From Megachile rotundata (Eukaryota; Arthropoda; Insecta; Hymenoptera; Megachilidae), in the NCBI RefSeq assembly GCF_050947335.1, contig NW_027473715.1, positions 102,229 through 166,228 of the forward strand: a DNA stretch of 64,000 nt, in the 5' to 3' direction. The position numbers were made by a program, and so were the translations under genes. Below are positions 44,235 through 59,221 of this stretch, one piece after another. The notes beneath the pieces are model-generated. The model ran no database searches and was not told where the DNA came from. It was given only the letters and a program-made list of their open reading frames with translations. Position 1 is the first letter of the stretch. Every line of letters starts with the position of its first letter.

Positions 44235-47200
44235 CTCATATTATGAGCCATATTATGCTTATATGATCGATAGAACGACAATTACTATACTTATTACTCT
44301 TATTATTATCAATCTAACTCATATTATTAGCCATATTATGCTTATATGATCGATAGAACGAAAATTACTATACTAACTACTCTTATTATTATCAATCTAA
44401 CTCATACTATTAGCCATATTATGCTTATATGATCGATAGGACGACAATTACTATACTCACTACTCTTATTGTTATCAATCTAACTCATATTATTAGCCAT
44501 ATTATGCTTATATGATCGATAGAACGACAACTACTATACTTATTAGTCTTATTATTATCAATTACCTCATATTATTAGCCATGTTATGCTTATGTGATCG
44601 AAGGAACGATAATTACTATACTTATTATTCTTATTTTTATCAACCTAACTCATATTATTAGCCATATTATGCTTAAATGATCGATAGAACGACAATTACT
44701 ATACTCATTACTCTCATTATTATCAATCTAACTCATATTATTAGCCATATTATGCTTATATTATCGACAGAACGACAATTACTATTCTTATTACACTCCC
44801 TGTTATCAATCTAACTCATATTATTAACCATATTATGCTTATATGATCGGTAGAACGATAATTACTATACTTATTACTCTTATTATTATCAATCTAACTC
44901 ATATTATTAGCCATATTATGCTTATATGATCGATAGAACGACAATTACTATACTTATTACTCTTATTATTATCAATCTCACTCATATTATGAGACATATT
45001 ATGCTTATATGATCGATAGAACGACAATTACTATACTTATTACTCTTATTATTATCAATCTAACTCATACTATTAGCCATATTATGCTTATATGATCGAT
45101 AGGACGACAATTACTATACTCACTACTCTTATTGTTATCAATCTAACTCATATTATTAGCCATATTATGCTTATATGATCGATAGAACGACAACTACTAT
45201 ACTTATTAGTCTTATTCTTATCAATTACCTCATATTATTAGCCATGTTATGCTTATGTGATCGAAGGAACGATAATTACTATACTTATTATTCTTATTTT
45301 TATCAACCTAACTCATATTATTAGCCATATTATGCTTAAATGATCGATAGAACGACAATTACTATACTCATTACTCTCATTATTATCAATCTAACTCATA
45401 TTATTAGCCATACTATGCTTATATTATCGACAGAACGACAATTACTATTCTTATTACACTCGCTGTTATCAATCTAACTCATATTATTAACCATATTATG
45501 CTTATATGATCGGTAGAACGATAATTACTATACTTACTACTCTTATTGTTATCAATCTAACTCATATTATTAGCCATATTATGCTTATATGATCGATAGA
45601 ACGACAATTACTATACTTATTACTCTTATTATTATCAATCTCACTCATATAATGAGCCATATTATGCTTATATGATCGATAGAACGACAATTACTATACT
45701 TATTACTCTTATTATTATCAATCTAACTCATATTATTAACCATATTATGCTTATATGATCGACAGAACGACAATTACTATACTTATTACTCTTATTATTA
45801 TCAATCTAACTCATTTTATTAGCCATATTATGCTTATATGATCGATAGGACGTCAATTACTATACTTATTACTCTTATTATTATCAATCTAACTCATATT
45901 ATTAACCATATTATGCAGATATGATCGATAGAACGACAATTACTATACTTATTACTCTTATTATTATCAATTAACTCATATTATTAGCCATATTATCCTT
46001 ATGTGATCGAAGGAACGATAATTACTATACTTATAACTCTTATTATTATCAACCTAACTCATATTATTAACCATATTATGCTTATATGATCGGTAGAACG
46101 ATAATTACGATACTTATGACTCTTATTATTGTCAATCTAACTCATATTATTAGTCATATTATGCTTATATGATCGATAGAACGACAATTACTATACTTAT
46201 TGCTCTTATTATTATCAATCGAACTCATATTATAAGCCATACTATGCTTATATGATCGATATAACGACAATTACTATACTCATTACTCTTATGATTATCA
46301 ATCTAACTCATATTATTAGCCATATTATGCTTATATGATCGATAGGACGACAATTACTATACTTATTACTCTTATTATTATCAATCTAACTCATATTATT
46401 AGCCATATTATGCTTATATGATCGATAGGACGACAATTACTATACTCACTACTCTTATTGTTATCAATTACCTCATATTATTAGCCATGTTATGCTTAAA
46501 TGATCGATAGAACGACAATTACTATACTCATTACTCTCATTATTATCAATCTAACTCATATTATTAACCATATTATGCTTATATGATCGGTAGAACGATA
46601 ATTACTATACTTATTACTCTTATTATTATCAATCTAACTCATATTATTAGCCATATTATGCTTATATGATCGATAGAACGACAATTACTATACTTATTAC
46701 TCTTATTATTATCAATCTCACTCATATTATGAGCCATATTATGCTTATATGATCGATAGGACGACAATTACTATACTTATTACTCTTATTATTATCAATC
46801 TAACTCATATTATTAACCACATTATGCAAATATGATCGATAGAACGACAATTACTATACTTATTACTCTTATTATTATCAATCTAACTCATATTATTAGC
46901 CATATTATGCTTATATGATCGATAGGGCGACAATTACTATACTTATTAGTCTTATCATTATCAATTAACTCATATTATTAGCCATATTATGCTTATGTGA
47001 TCGATAGGACGACAATTACTATACTTATTACTCTTATTATTATCAATCTAACTCATATTATTAGCCATATTATGCTTATATGATCGATAGAACGACAATT
47101 ACTATACTCACTACTCTTATTATTATCAATCTAACTCATACTATTAGCCATATTATGCTTATATGATTGATAGGACGACAATTACTATACTCACTACTCT

Positions 47201-47714
47201 TATTGTTATCAATCTAACTCATATTATTAGCCATATTATGCTTATATGATCGATAGAACGACAACTACTATACTTATTAGTCTTATTATTATCAATCTAA
47301 CTCATATTATTAGCCATATTATGCTTATATGATCGATAGGACGACAATTACTATACTTATTACTCTTATTATTATCAATCTAACTCATTTTATTAGCCAT
47401 ATTATGCTTATATGATCGATAGGACGTCAATTACTATACTTATTACTCTTATTATTATCAATCTAACTCATATTATTAACCATATTATGCAGATATGATC
47501 GATAGAACGACAATTACTATACTTATTACTCTTATTATTATCAATTAACTCATATTATTAGCCATATTATCCTTATGTGATCGAAGGAACGATAATTACT
47601 ATACTTATAACACTTATTATTATCAACCTAACTCATATTATTAACCATATTATGCTTATATGATCGGTAGAACGATAATTACGATACTTATGACTCTTAT
47701 TATTGTCAATCTAA
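44235..47714. repeat. 42-monomer block, copy 2 (3,480 bp)
   Basis: This is the tandem copy of 40,755-44,234. It ends where TTATGAGCC would be expected and TTATTAGTC is found (47,721). Its first 2,230 bases (44,235-46,464) recur again at 51,111-53,341, offset 6,876. The near-identity of the two tandem copies makes this the youngest-looking large duplication in Domain II. Confidence 0.93.
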
Positions 47715-49223
47715 CTCATATTATTAGTCATATTATGCTTATATGATCGATAGAACGACAATTACTATACTTATTGCTCTTATTATTATCAATCGAACTC
47801 ATATTATAAGCCATACTATGCTTATATGATCGATATAACGACAATTACTATACTCATTACTCTTATGATTATCAATCTAACTCATATTATTAGCCATATT
47901 ATGCTTATATGATCGATAGGACGACAATTACTATACTTATTACTCTTATTGTTATCAATCTAACTCATATTATTAGCCATATTATGCTTATATGATCGAT
48001 AGGACGACAATTACTATACTCACTACTCTTATTGTTATCAATCTAACGCATATTATTAGCTATATTATGGTTATATGATCGATAGGACGACAATTACTAT
48101 ACTTATTACTCTTATTATTATCAATCTAACGCATACTATTAGCCATATTATGCTTATGTGGTCGATAGAACGGCAATTACTATACTTATTACTCTTATTA
48201 TTATCTATCTAACGCATACTATTAGCCATATTATGCTTATATGATCGATAGAACGACAATTACTATACTTATTAGTCTTATTATTATCAATCTAACTCAT
48301 ATTATTAGCCATATTATGCTTATGTGATCGAAAGAACGATAATTACTATACTTATTACTCTTATTATTATCAATCTAACTCATATTATTAGCCATATTAT
48401 GCTTATGTGATCGATAGAACGACAATTACTATACTTATTACTCTTATTGTTATCAATCTAACTCATATTATTAGCCATATTATGCTTATATGATCGACAG
48501 AACGACAATTACTACACTTATTACACCCACTATTATCAATCTAACTCATATTATTAACCATATTATGCAGATATGATCGATAGAACGACAATTACTTTAC
48601 TCACTACTCTTATTATTATCAATCTAACTCATATTATTAGTCATATTATGCTTATATGATCGATAGAACGACAATTACTATACTCATTACTCTTATTATT
48701 ATCAATCGATCTCATATTATTAGCCATATTATGCTTATATGATCGATAGGACGAAAATTACTATACTTGTTACTCTTATTATTATCAATCTTACTCATAT
48801 TATTAGCCATATTATGCTTATATGATCGATAGGACGACAATTACTATACTCACTACTCTTATTGTTATCAATTTAACTCATATTATTAGCCATGTTATTC
48901 TTATATGATCGATAGAACGACAACTACTATACTTATTAGTCTTATTATTATCAATTAACTCATATTATTAGCCATATTATGCTTATGTGATCGAAGGAAC
49001 GATAATTACTATACTTATTATTCTTATTTTTATCAACCTAACTCATATTATTAGCCATATTATGCTTAAATGATCGATAGAACGACAATTACTATAACCA
49101 TTACTCTTATTATTATCAATCTAACTCATATTATTAGCCATATTAAGCTTAAATGATCGATAGAACGACAATTACTATACTCATTACTCTCATTTTTATC
49201 AATCTAACTCATATTATTAGCCA

Positions 49224-49240
49224 TATGCTTATATTATGGA
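49224..49240. other. 80-bp monomer (3-base deletion)
   Basis: The sequence reads GCCATATGCTTAT, where related units read GCCATATTATGCTTAT, so three bases are missing. A private TTATGGACAG (G for C at 49,239) follows. It is the only unit of this length in the window. Confidence 0.9.
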
Positions 49241-49419
49241 CAGAACGACAATTACTATTCTTATTACACTCCCTGTTATCAATCTAACTCATATTATTAA
49301 CCATATTATGCTTATATGATCGGTAGAACGATAATTACTATACTTATTGCTCTTATTATTATCAATCTAACTCATATTATTAGCCATATTATGCTTATAT
49401 GATCGATAGAACGACAATT

Positions 49420-49917
49420 ACTATACTTATTACTCTTATTATTATCAATCTCACTCATATTATGAGCCATATTATGCTTATATGATCTTTAGGACGGCAA
49501 TTACTATACTTATTACTCTTATTATTATCAATCTAACTCATATTATTAGCCATATTATGCTTATATGATCGATAGGACGTCAATTACTATACTTATTACT
49601 CTTATTATTATCAATCTAACTCATATTATTAACCATATTATGCTTATATGATCGATAGAACGACAATTACTATACTTATTACTCTTATTATTATCAATCT
49701 CACTCATATTATGAGCCATATTATGCTTATATGATCTTTAGGACGGCAATTACTATACTTATTACTCTTATTATTATCAATCTAACTCATATTATTAGCC
49801 ATATTATGCTTATATGATCGATAGGACGTCAATTACTATACTTATTACTCTTATTATTATCAATCTAACTCATATTATTAACCATATTATGCTTATATGA
49901 TCGATAGAACGACAATT
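49420..49917. repeat. Three-monomer tandem duplication (249 bp x 2)
   Basis: The unusual ATGATCTTTAGGACGGC unit occurs at 49,483 and 49,732, exactly 249 bases (3 x 83) apart, with the two units after it also the same (AGGACGTC, then TTATTAACC with GCTTATATG). I saw this unit nowhere else in the window, so the duplication is local. It is the shortest multi-monomer tandem duplication I could fix with a private marker. Confidence 0.88.
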
Positions 49918-50567
49918 ACTATACTCACTACTCTTATTATTATCAATCTAACTCATACTATTAGCCATATTATGCTTATATGATCGATAGGACGACAATT
50001 ACTATACTCACTACTCTTATTGTTATCAATCTAACTCATATTATTAGCCATATTATGCTTATATGATCGATAGAACGACAACTACTATACTTATTAGTCT
50101 TATTATTATCAATTACCTCATTTTATTAGCCATGTTATGCTTATGTGATCGAAGGAACGATAATTACTATACTTATCACTCTTATTATTATCAATCTAAC
50201 TCATATTATTAGCCATATTATGCTTATATGATCGATAGGACGTCAATTACTATACTTATTACTCTTATTATTATCAATCTAACTCATATTATTAACCATA
50301 TTATGCTTATATGATCGATAGAACGACAATTACTATACTTATTAGTCTTATCATTATCAATTAACTCATATTATTAGCCATATTATGCTTATGTGATCGA
50401 TAGGACGACAATTTCTATACTTATTACTCTTATTATTATCAATCTAACTCATATTATTAGCCATATTATGCTTATATGATCGATAGAACGAAAATTACTA
50501 TACTAACTACTCTTATTATTATCAATCTAACTCATACTATTAGCCACATTATGCTTATATGATCGAT

Positions 50568-53341
50568 AGGACGACAATTACTATACTCACTACTCTTATT
50601 GTTATCAATCTAACTCATATTATTAGCCATATTATGCTTATATGATCGATAGAACGACAACTACTATACTTATTAGTCTTATTCTTATCAATTACCTCAT
50701 ATTATTAGCCATGTTATGCTTATGTGATCGAAGGAACGATAATTACTATACTTATTATTCTTATTTTTATCAACCTAACTCATATTATTAGCCATATTAT
50801 GCTTAAATGATCGATAGAACGACAATTACTATACTCATTACTCTCATTATTATCAATCTAACTCATATTATTAGCCATATTATGCTTATATTATCGACAG
50901 AACGACAATTACTATTCTTATTACACTCGCTGTTATCAATCTAACTCATATTATTAACCATATTATGCTTATATGATCGGTAGAACGATAATTACTATAC
51001 TTATTACTCTTATTGTTATCAATCTAACTCATATTATTAGCCATATTATGCTTATATGATCGATAGAACGACAATTACTATACTTATTACTCTTATCATT
51101 ATCAATCTCACTCATATTATGAGCCATATTATGCTTATATGATCGATAGAACGACAATTACTATACTTATTACTCTTATTATTATCAATCTAACTCATAT
51201 TATTAGCCATATTATGCTTATATGATCGATAGAACGAAAATTACTATACTAACTACTCTTATTATTATCAATCTAACTCATACTATTAGCCATATTATGC
51301 TTATATGATCGATAGGACGACAATTACTATACTCACTACTCTTATTGTTATCAATCTAACTCATATTATTAGCCATATTATGCTTATATGATCGATAGAA
51401 CGACAACTACTATACTTATTAGTCTTATTATTATCAATTACCTCATATTATTAGCCATGTTATGCTTATGCGATCGAAGGAACGATAATTACTATACTTA
51501 TTATTCTTATTTTTATCAACTTAACTCATATAATTAGCCATATTATGCTTAAATGATCGATAGAACGACAATTACTATACTCATTACTCTCATTATTATC
51601 AATCTAACTCATATTATTAGCCATATTATGCTTATATTATCGACAGAACGACAATCACTATTCTTATTACACTCCCTGTTATCAATCTAACTCATATTAT
51701 TAACCATATTATGCTTATATGATCGGTAGAACGATAATTACTATACTTATTACTCTTATTATTATCAATCTAACTCATATTATTAGCCATATTATGCTTA
51801 TATGATCGATAGAACGACAATTACTATACTTATTACTCTTATTATTATCAATCTCACTCATATTATGAGACATATTATGCTTATATGATCGATAGAACGA
51901 CAATTACTATACTTATTACTCTTATTATTATCAATCTAACTCATACTATTAGCCATATTATGCTTATATGATCGATAGGACGACAATTACTATACTCACT
52001 ACTCTTATTGTTATCAATCTAACTCATATTATTAGCCATATTATGCTTATATGATCGATAGAACGACAACTACTATACTTATTAGTCTTATTCTTATCAA
52101 TTACCTCATATTATTAGCCATGTTATGCTTATGTGATCGAAGGAACGATAATTACTATACTTATTATTCTTATTTTTATCAACCTAACTCATATTATTAG
52201 CCATATTATGCTTAAATGATCGATAGAACGACAATTACTATACTCATTACTCTCATTATTATCAATCTAACTCATATTATTAGCCATATTATGCTTATAT
52301 TATCGACAGAACGACAATTACTATTCTTATTACACTCACTGTTATCAATCTAACTCATATTATTAACCATATTATGCTTATATGATCGGTAGAACGATAA
52401 TTACTATACTTATTACTCTTATTGTTATCAATCTAACTCATATTATTAGCCATATTATGCTTATATGATCGATAGAACGACAATTACTATACTTATTACT
52501 CTTATTATTATCAATCTCACTCATATTATGAGCCATATTATGCTTATATGATCGATAGAACGACAATTACTATACTTATTACTCTTATTATTATCAATCT
52601 AACTCATATTATTAACCATATTATGCTTATATGATCGACAGAACGACAATTACTATACTTATTACTCTTATTATTATCAATCTAACTCATTTTATTAGCC
52701 ATATTATGCTTATATGATCGATAGGACGTCAATTACTATACTTATTACTCTTATTATTATCAATCTAACTCATATTATTAACCATATTATGCAGATATGA
52801 TCGATAGAACGACAATTACTATACTTATTACTCTTATTATTATCAATTAACTCATATTATTAGCCATATTATCCTTATGTGATCGAAGGAACGATAATTA
52901 CTATACTTATAACTCTTATTATTATCAACCTAACTCATATTATTAACCATATTATGCTTATATGATCGGTAGAACGATAATTACGATACTTATGACTCTT
53001 ATTATTGTCAATCTAACTCATATTATTAGTCATATTATGCTTATATGATCGATAGAACGACAATTACTATACTTATTGCTCTTATTATTATCAATCGAAC
53101 TCATATTATAAGCCATACTATGCTTATATGATCGATATAACGACAATTACTATACTCATTACTCTTATTATTATCAATCTAACTCATATTATTAGCCATA
53201 TTATGCTTATATGATCGATAGGACGACAATTACTATACTTATTACTCTTATTATTATCAATCTAACTCATATTATTAGCCATATTATGCTTATATGATCG
53301 ATAGGACGACAATTACTATACTCACTACTCTTATTGTTATC
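50568..53341. repeat. Third copy of the Domain II block (about 2.8 kb)
   Basis: The part 50,568-51,110 follows 40,212-40,754 at an offset of 10,356, and 51,111-53,341 follows 44,235-46,464 at 6,876. Anchors are ACAACTAC at 50,657, 51,403 and 52,066, which reproduces the 746/663 spacing seen at the start of Domain II. Differences include TGCGATCGAAGG near 51,470, ACAATCACTATTC near 51,653 and TTATTATTATC near 53,167 in place of TTATGATTATC. The copy ends where the 82-bp unit should start and a full-length unit follows. Confidence 0.88.
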
Positions 53342-53381
53342 AATCTAACTCATATTATTAGCCATATTATGCTTATATGAT

Positions 53382-55869
53382 CGATAGGACGAAAATTACT
53401 ATACTTATTACTCTTATTATTATCAATCTAACTCATATTATTAACCATATTATGCAAATATGATCGATAGAACGACAATTACTATACTCATTACTCTTAT
53501 TATTATCAATCTAACTCATATTATTAGCCATATTATGCTTATATGGTCGATAGGACGACAATTACTATACTTGTTACTATTATTATTATCAATCTAACTC
53601 ATATTATTAGCCATATTATGCTTATATGATCGATAGGACGACAATTACTATACTCACTACTCTTATTGTTATCAATCTAACTCATATTATTAGCCATATT
53701 ATGGTTATATGATCGATAGAACGACAACTACTATACTTATTAGTCTTATTATTATCAATTACCTCATATTATTAGCCATGTTATGCTTATATGATCGAAG
53801 GAACGATAATTACTATACTTATTATTCTTATTTTTATCAACCTAACTCATATTATTAGCCATATTATGCTTAAATGATCGATAGAACGACAATTACTATA
53901 CTCATTACTCTCATTATTATCAATCTAACTCATATTATTAGCCATATTATGCTTATATTATCGACAGAACGACAATTACTATTCTTATTACACTCCCTGT
54001 TATCAATCTAACTCATATTATTAACCATATTATGCTTATATGATCGGTAGAACGATAATTACTATACTTATTACTCTTATTATTATCAATCTAACTCATA
54101 TTATTAGCCATATTATGCTTATATGATCGATAGAACGACAATTACTATACTTATTACTCTTATTATTATCAATCTCACTCATATTATGAGCCATATTATG
54201 CTTATATGATCGATAGGACGACAATTACTATACTTATTACTCTTATTATTATCAATCTAACTCATATTATTAACCACATTATGCAAATATGATCGATAGA
54301 ACGACAACTACTATACTTATTAGTCTTATTATTATCAATTACCTCATATTATTAGCCATGTTATGCTTATGTGATCGAAGGAACGATAATTACTATACTT
54401 ATCACTCTTATTATTATCAATCTAACTCATTTTATTAGCCATATTATGCTTATATGATCGATAGGACGTCAATTACTATACTTATTAGTCTTATCATTAT
54501 CAATTAACTCATATTATTAGCCATATTATGCTTATGTGATCGATAGGACGACAATTACTATACTTATTACTCTTATTATTATCAATCTAACTCATATTAT
54601 TAGCCATATTATGCTTATATGATCGATAGAACGACAATTACTATACTCACTACTCTTATTATTATCAATCTAACTCATACTATTAGCCATATTATGCTTA
54701 TATGATCGATAGGACGACAATTACTATACTCACTACTCTTATTGTTATCAATCTAACTCATATTATTAGCCATATTATGCTTATATGATCGATAGAACGA
54801 CAACTACTATACTTATTAGTCTTATTATTATCAATTACCTCATATTATTAGCCATGTTATGCTTATGTGATCGAAGGAACGATAATTACTATACTTATTA
54901 TTCTTATTTTTATCAACCTAACTCATATTATTAGCCATATTATGCTTAAATGATCGATAGAACGACAATTACTATACTCATTACTCTCATTATTATCAAT
55001 CTAACTCATATTATTAGCCATATTATGCTTATATTATCGACAGAACGACAATTACTATTCTTATTACACTCCCTGTTATCAATCTAACTCATATTATTAA
55101 CCATATTATGCTTATATGATCGATAGAACGACAATTACTATACTTATTACTCTTATTATTATCAATCTCACTCATATTATGAGCCATATTATGCTTATAT
55201 GATCGATAGAACGACAATTACTATACTTATTACTCTTATTATTATCAATCTAACTCATATTATTAACCATATTATGCTTATATGATCGACAGAACGACAA
55301 TTACTATACTTATTACTCTTATTATTATCAATCTAACTCATTTTATTAGCCATATTATGCTTATATGATCGATAGGACGAAAATTACTATACTTATTACT
55401 CTTATTATTATCAATCTAACTCATATTATTAACCATATTATGCAAATATGATCGATAGAACGACAATTACTATACTCATTACTCTTATTATTATCAATCT
55501 AACTCATATTATTAGCCATATTATGCTTATATGATCGATAGGACGACAATTACTATACTTGTTACTATTATTATTATCAATCTAACTCATATTATTAGCC
55601 ATATTATGCTTATATGATCGATAGGACGACAATTACTATACTCACTACTCTTATTGTTATCAATCTAACTCATATTATTAGCCATATTATGGTTATATGA
55701 TCGATAGAACGACAACTACTATACTTATTAGTCTTATTATTATCAATTACCTCATATTATTAGCCATGTTATGCTTATATGATCGAAGGAACGATAATTA
55801 CTATACTTATTATTCTTATTTTTATCAACCTAACTCATATTATTAGCCATATTATGCTTAAATGATCGA
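53382..55869. repeat. Domain II block with repeats at 1,988 and 9,534 bases
   Basis: The units from AGGACGAAAATTAC at 53,386 through about 53,880 recur at 55,374-55,868 (offset 1,988, 24 monomers with four short). The run from 53,382 to 54,466 also recurs at the right end of the window (62,916-64,000, offset 9,534). Private markers include ACTTGTTACTATTATTATTATC near 53,570 and 55,560. Between the two copies lies another full 8-monomer module anchored at 54,800. Confidence 0.85.
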
Positions 55870-57165
55870 TAGGACGTCAATTAGTATACTTTTTACTCTT
55901 ATTATTATCAATCTAACTCATATTATTAACCACATTATGCAAATATGATCGATAGAACGACAATTACTATACTTATTACTCTTATTATTATCAATCTAAC
56001 TCATATTATTAGCAATATTATGCTTATATGATCGATAGAACTACAATTACTATACTTATTAGTCTTATTGTTATCAATCTAACTCATATTATTAGCCATA
56101 TTATGCTTATGTGATCGAAAGAACGATAATTACTATACTTATTACTCTTATTATTATCAATCTAACTCATATTATTAGCCATATTATGCTTATGTGATCG
56201 ATAGAACCACAATTACTATACTTATTACTCTTATTATTATCAATCTAACTCATATTATTAGCCATATTATGCTTATATGATCGACAGAACGACAATTACT
56301 ACACTTATTACACCCACTATTATCAATCTAACTCATATTATTAACCATATTATGCAGATATGATCGATAGAACGACAATTACTTTACTCACTACTCTTAT
56401 TATTATCAATCTAACTCATATTATTAGTCATATTATGCTTATATGATCGATAGAACGACAATTACTATACTCATTACTCTTATTATTATCAATCTAACTC
56501 ATTTTATTAGCCATATTATGCTTATATGATCGATAGGACGTCAATTAGTATACTTTTTACTCTTATTATTATCAATCTAACTCATATTATTAACCACATT
56601 ATGCAAATATGATCGATAGAACGACAATTACTATACTTATTACTCTTATTATTATCAATCTAACTCATATTATTAGCAATATTATGCTTATATGATCGAT
56701 AGAACGACAATTACTATACTTATTAGTCTTATTATTATCAATCTAACTCATATTATTAGCCATATTATGCTTATGTGATCGAAAGAACGATAATTACTAT
56801 ACTTATTACTCTTATTATTATCAATCTAACTCATATTATTAGCCATATTATGCTTATGTGATCGATAGAACCACAATTACTATACTTATTACTCTTATTA
56901 TTATCAATCTAACTCATATTATTAGCCATATTATGCTTATATGATCGACAGAACGACAATTACTACACTTATTACACCCACTATTATCAATCTAACTCAT
57001 ATTATTAACCATATTATGCAGATATGATCGATAGAACGACAATTACTTTACTCACTACTCTTATTATTATCAATCTAACTCATATTATTAGTCATATTAT
57101 GCTTATATGATCGATAGAACGACAATTACTATACTCATTACTCTTATTATTATCAATCTAACACA
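55870..57165. repeat. Eight-monomer tandem duplication (664 bp x 2)
   Basis: The marker AGGACGTCAATTAGTATAC (TTAGTATAC at 55,881 and 56,545) repeats at 664 bases, exactly eight full-length monomers. Each copy holds, in order, a TTAACCACATTATGCAAATATG unit, a TTAGCAATATTATGC unit, a CGAAAGAACG unit, a GATAGAACCAC unit, a CTACACTTATTACACCC unit, a CTTTACTCACTAC unit and a TTAGTCATATTATGC unit. Small differences exist: GAACTACAATT near 56,040 and TTGTTATC near 56,070 against GAACGACAATT and TTATTATC. Confidence 0.88.
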
Positions 57166-58095
57166 TATTATTAGCCATATTATGCCTATATGATCGATAG
57201 GACGAAAATTACTATACTAATTACTCTTATTATTATCAATCTAACTCATATTATTAGCCATATTATGCTTATATGATCGATAGGACGACAATTACTATAC
57301 TCACTACTCTTATTGTTATCAATTTAACTCATATTATTAGCCATGTTATGCTTATATGATCGATAGAACGACAACTACTATACTTATTAGTCTTATTATT
57401 ATCAATTAACTCATATTATTAGCCACATTATGCTTATGTGATCGAAGGAACGATAATTACTATACTTATTATTCTTATTTTTATCAACCTAACTCATATT
57501 ATTAGCCATATTATGCTTAAATGATCGATAGAACGACAATTACTATAACCATTACTCTTATTATTATCAATCTAACTCATATCATTAGCCATATTAACCT
57601 TAAATGATCGATAGAACGACAATTACTATACTCATTACTCTCATTATTATCAATCTAACTCATATTATTAGCCATATTATGCTTATATTATCGACAGAAC
57701 GACAATTACTATTCTTATTACACTCCCTGTTATCAATCTAACTCATATTATTAACCATATTATGCTTATATGATCGATAGAACGACAATTACTATACTTA
57801 TTAGTCTTATCATTATCAATTAACTCATATTATTAGCCATATTATGCTTATATGATCGATAGGACGAAAATTACTATACTTATTACTCTTATTATTATCA
57901 ATCTAACTCATATTATTAACCTTATTATGCAAATATGATCGATAGGACGACAATTACTATACTTATTACTCTTATTATTATCAATCTAACGCATACTATT
58001 AGCCATATTATGCTTATGTGGTCGATAGAACGACAATTACTATACTTATTACTCTTATTATTATCAATCTAACTCATATTATTAGCCATATTATG
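56237..58095. repeat. Block repeated 36 monomers later, copy 1
   Basis: This stretch recurs at 59,222-61,080 at an offset of 2,985 bases (36 monomers, three of them short). Anchors are TTAGTATAC 56,545/59,530 and TACTATAACC 57,541/60,526. The TTAACCTTAAATG unit near 57,595 has its only other copy near 60,580. At the right end three monomers are present in the later copy but not here, so CAATTGCTATAC lies at 58,117 and 61,351 (offset 3,234). Confidence 0.87.
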
Positions 58096-58192
58096 CTTAT
58101 ATGATCGACAGAACGACAATTGCTATACATATTACATTCACTATTATTAATCTAACTGATATTATTAACCATATTATGCAGATATCATCGAT

Positions 58193-59183
58193 AGGACGAC
58201 AATTACTATACTCACTACTCTTATTATTATCAATCTAACTCATATTATTAGCCATATTATGCTTATATGATCGATAGGACGACAATTACTATACTCACTA
58301 CTCTTATTGTTATCAATCTAACTCATATTATTAGCCATATTATGCTTATATGATCGATAGGACGACAATTACTATACTCATTACTCTCATTATTATCAAT
58401 CTAACTAATATTGTTAGCCATATTATGCTTATATTATCGACAGAACGACAATTACTATTCTTATTACACTCCCTGTTATCAATCTAACTCATATTATTAA
58501 CCATATTATGCTTATATGATCGGTAGAACGATAATTACTATACTTATTACTCTTATTATTATCAATCTAACTCATATTATTAGCCATATTATGCTTATAT
58601 GATCGATAGAACGACAATTACTATACTTATTACTCTTATTATTATCAATCTCACTCATATTATGAGACATATTATGCTTATATGATCGATAGAACGACAA
58701 TTACTATACTTATTACTCTTATTATTATCAATCTAACTCATACTATTAGCCATATTATGCTTATATGATCGATAGGACGACAATTACTATACTCACTACT
58801 CTTATTGTTATCAATCTAACTCATATTATTAGCCATATTATGCTTATATGATCGATAGAACGACAACTACTATACTTATTAGTCTTATTCTTATCAATTA
58901 CCTCATATTATTAGCCATGTTATGCTTATGTGAACGAAGGAACGATAATTACTATACTTATTATTCTTATTTTTATCAACCTAACTCATATTATTAGCCA
59001 TATTATGCTTAAATGATCGATAGAACGACAATTACTATACTCATTACTCTCATTATTATCAATCTAACTCATATTATTAGCCATATTATGCTTATATTAT
59101 CGACAGAACGACAATTACTATTCTTATTACACTCACTGTTATCAATCTAACTCATATTATTAACCATATTATGCTTATATGAT
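58193..59183. repeat. 12-monomer block repeated at 61,925-62,915
   Basis: This block of about 990 bases matches 61,925-62,915 at an offset of 3,732 bases. It contains a full 8-monomer module anchored at 58,863 (partner 62,594). Private changes here include AACTAATATTGTTAGCC near 58,405 and TGTGAACGAAGG near 58,930, which the later copy lacks. The match ends where CGGTAG (59,185) is replaced by CGATAGG. Confidence 0.85.
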
Positions 59184-59221
59184 CGGTAGAACGATAATTA
59201 CTATACTTATTACTCTTATTG

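Larger units (their letters stand above)
47715..50567. repeat. Domain II mosaic between block copies
   Basis: The first few units follow 46,140-46,370 at an offset of 1,575 bases (19 monomers), with ATTGCTCTTATT at 47,773. Units with AACGCATACTATTAGCC and GTGGTCGATAG follow near 48,130-48,250, then CTACACTTATTACACCC near 48,515 and CTTTACTCACTAC near 48,595, both of which recur near 56,300, 56,965, 59,290 and 59,950. A HindIII site (TTAAGCTTAAATG, 49,145) is the only one I saw in Domain II. Confidence 0.8.
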
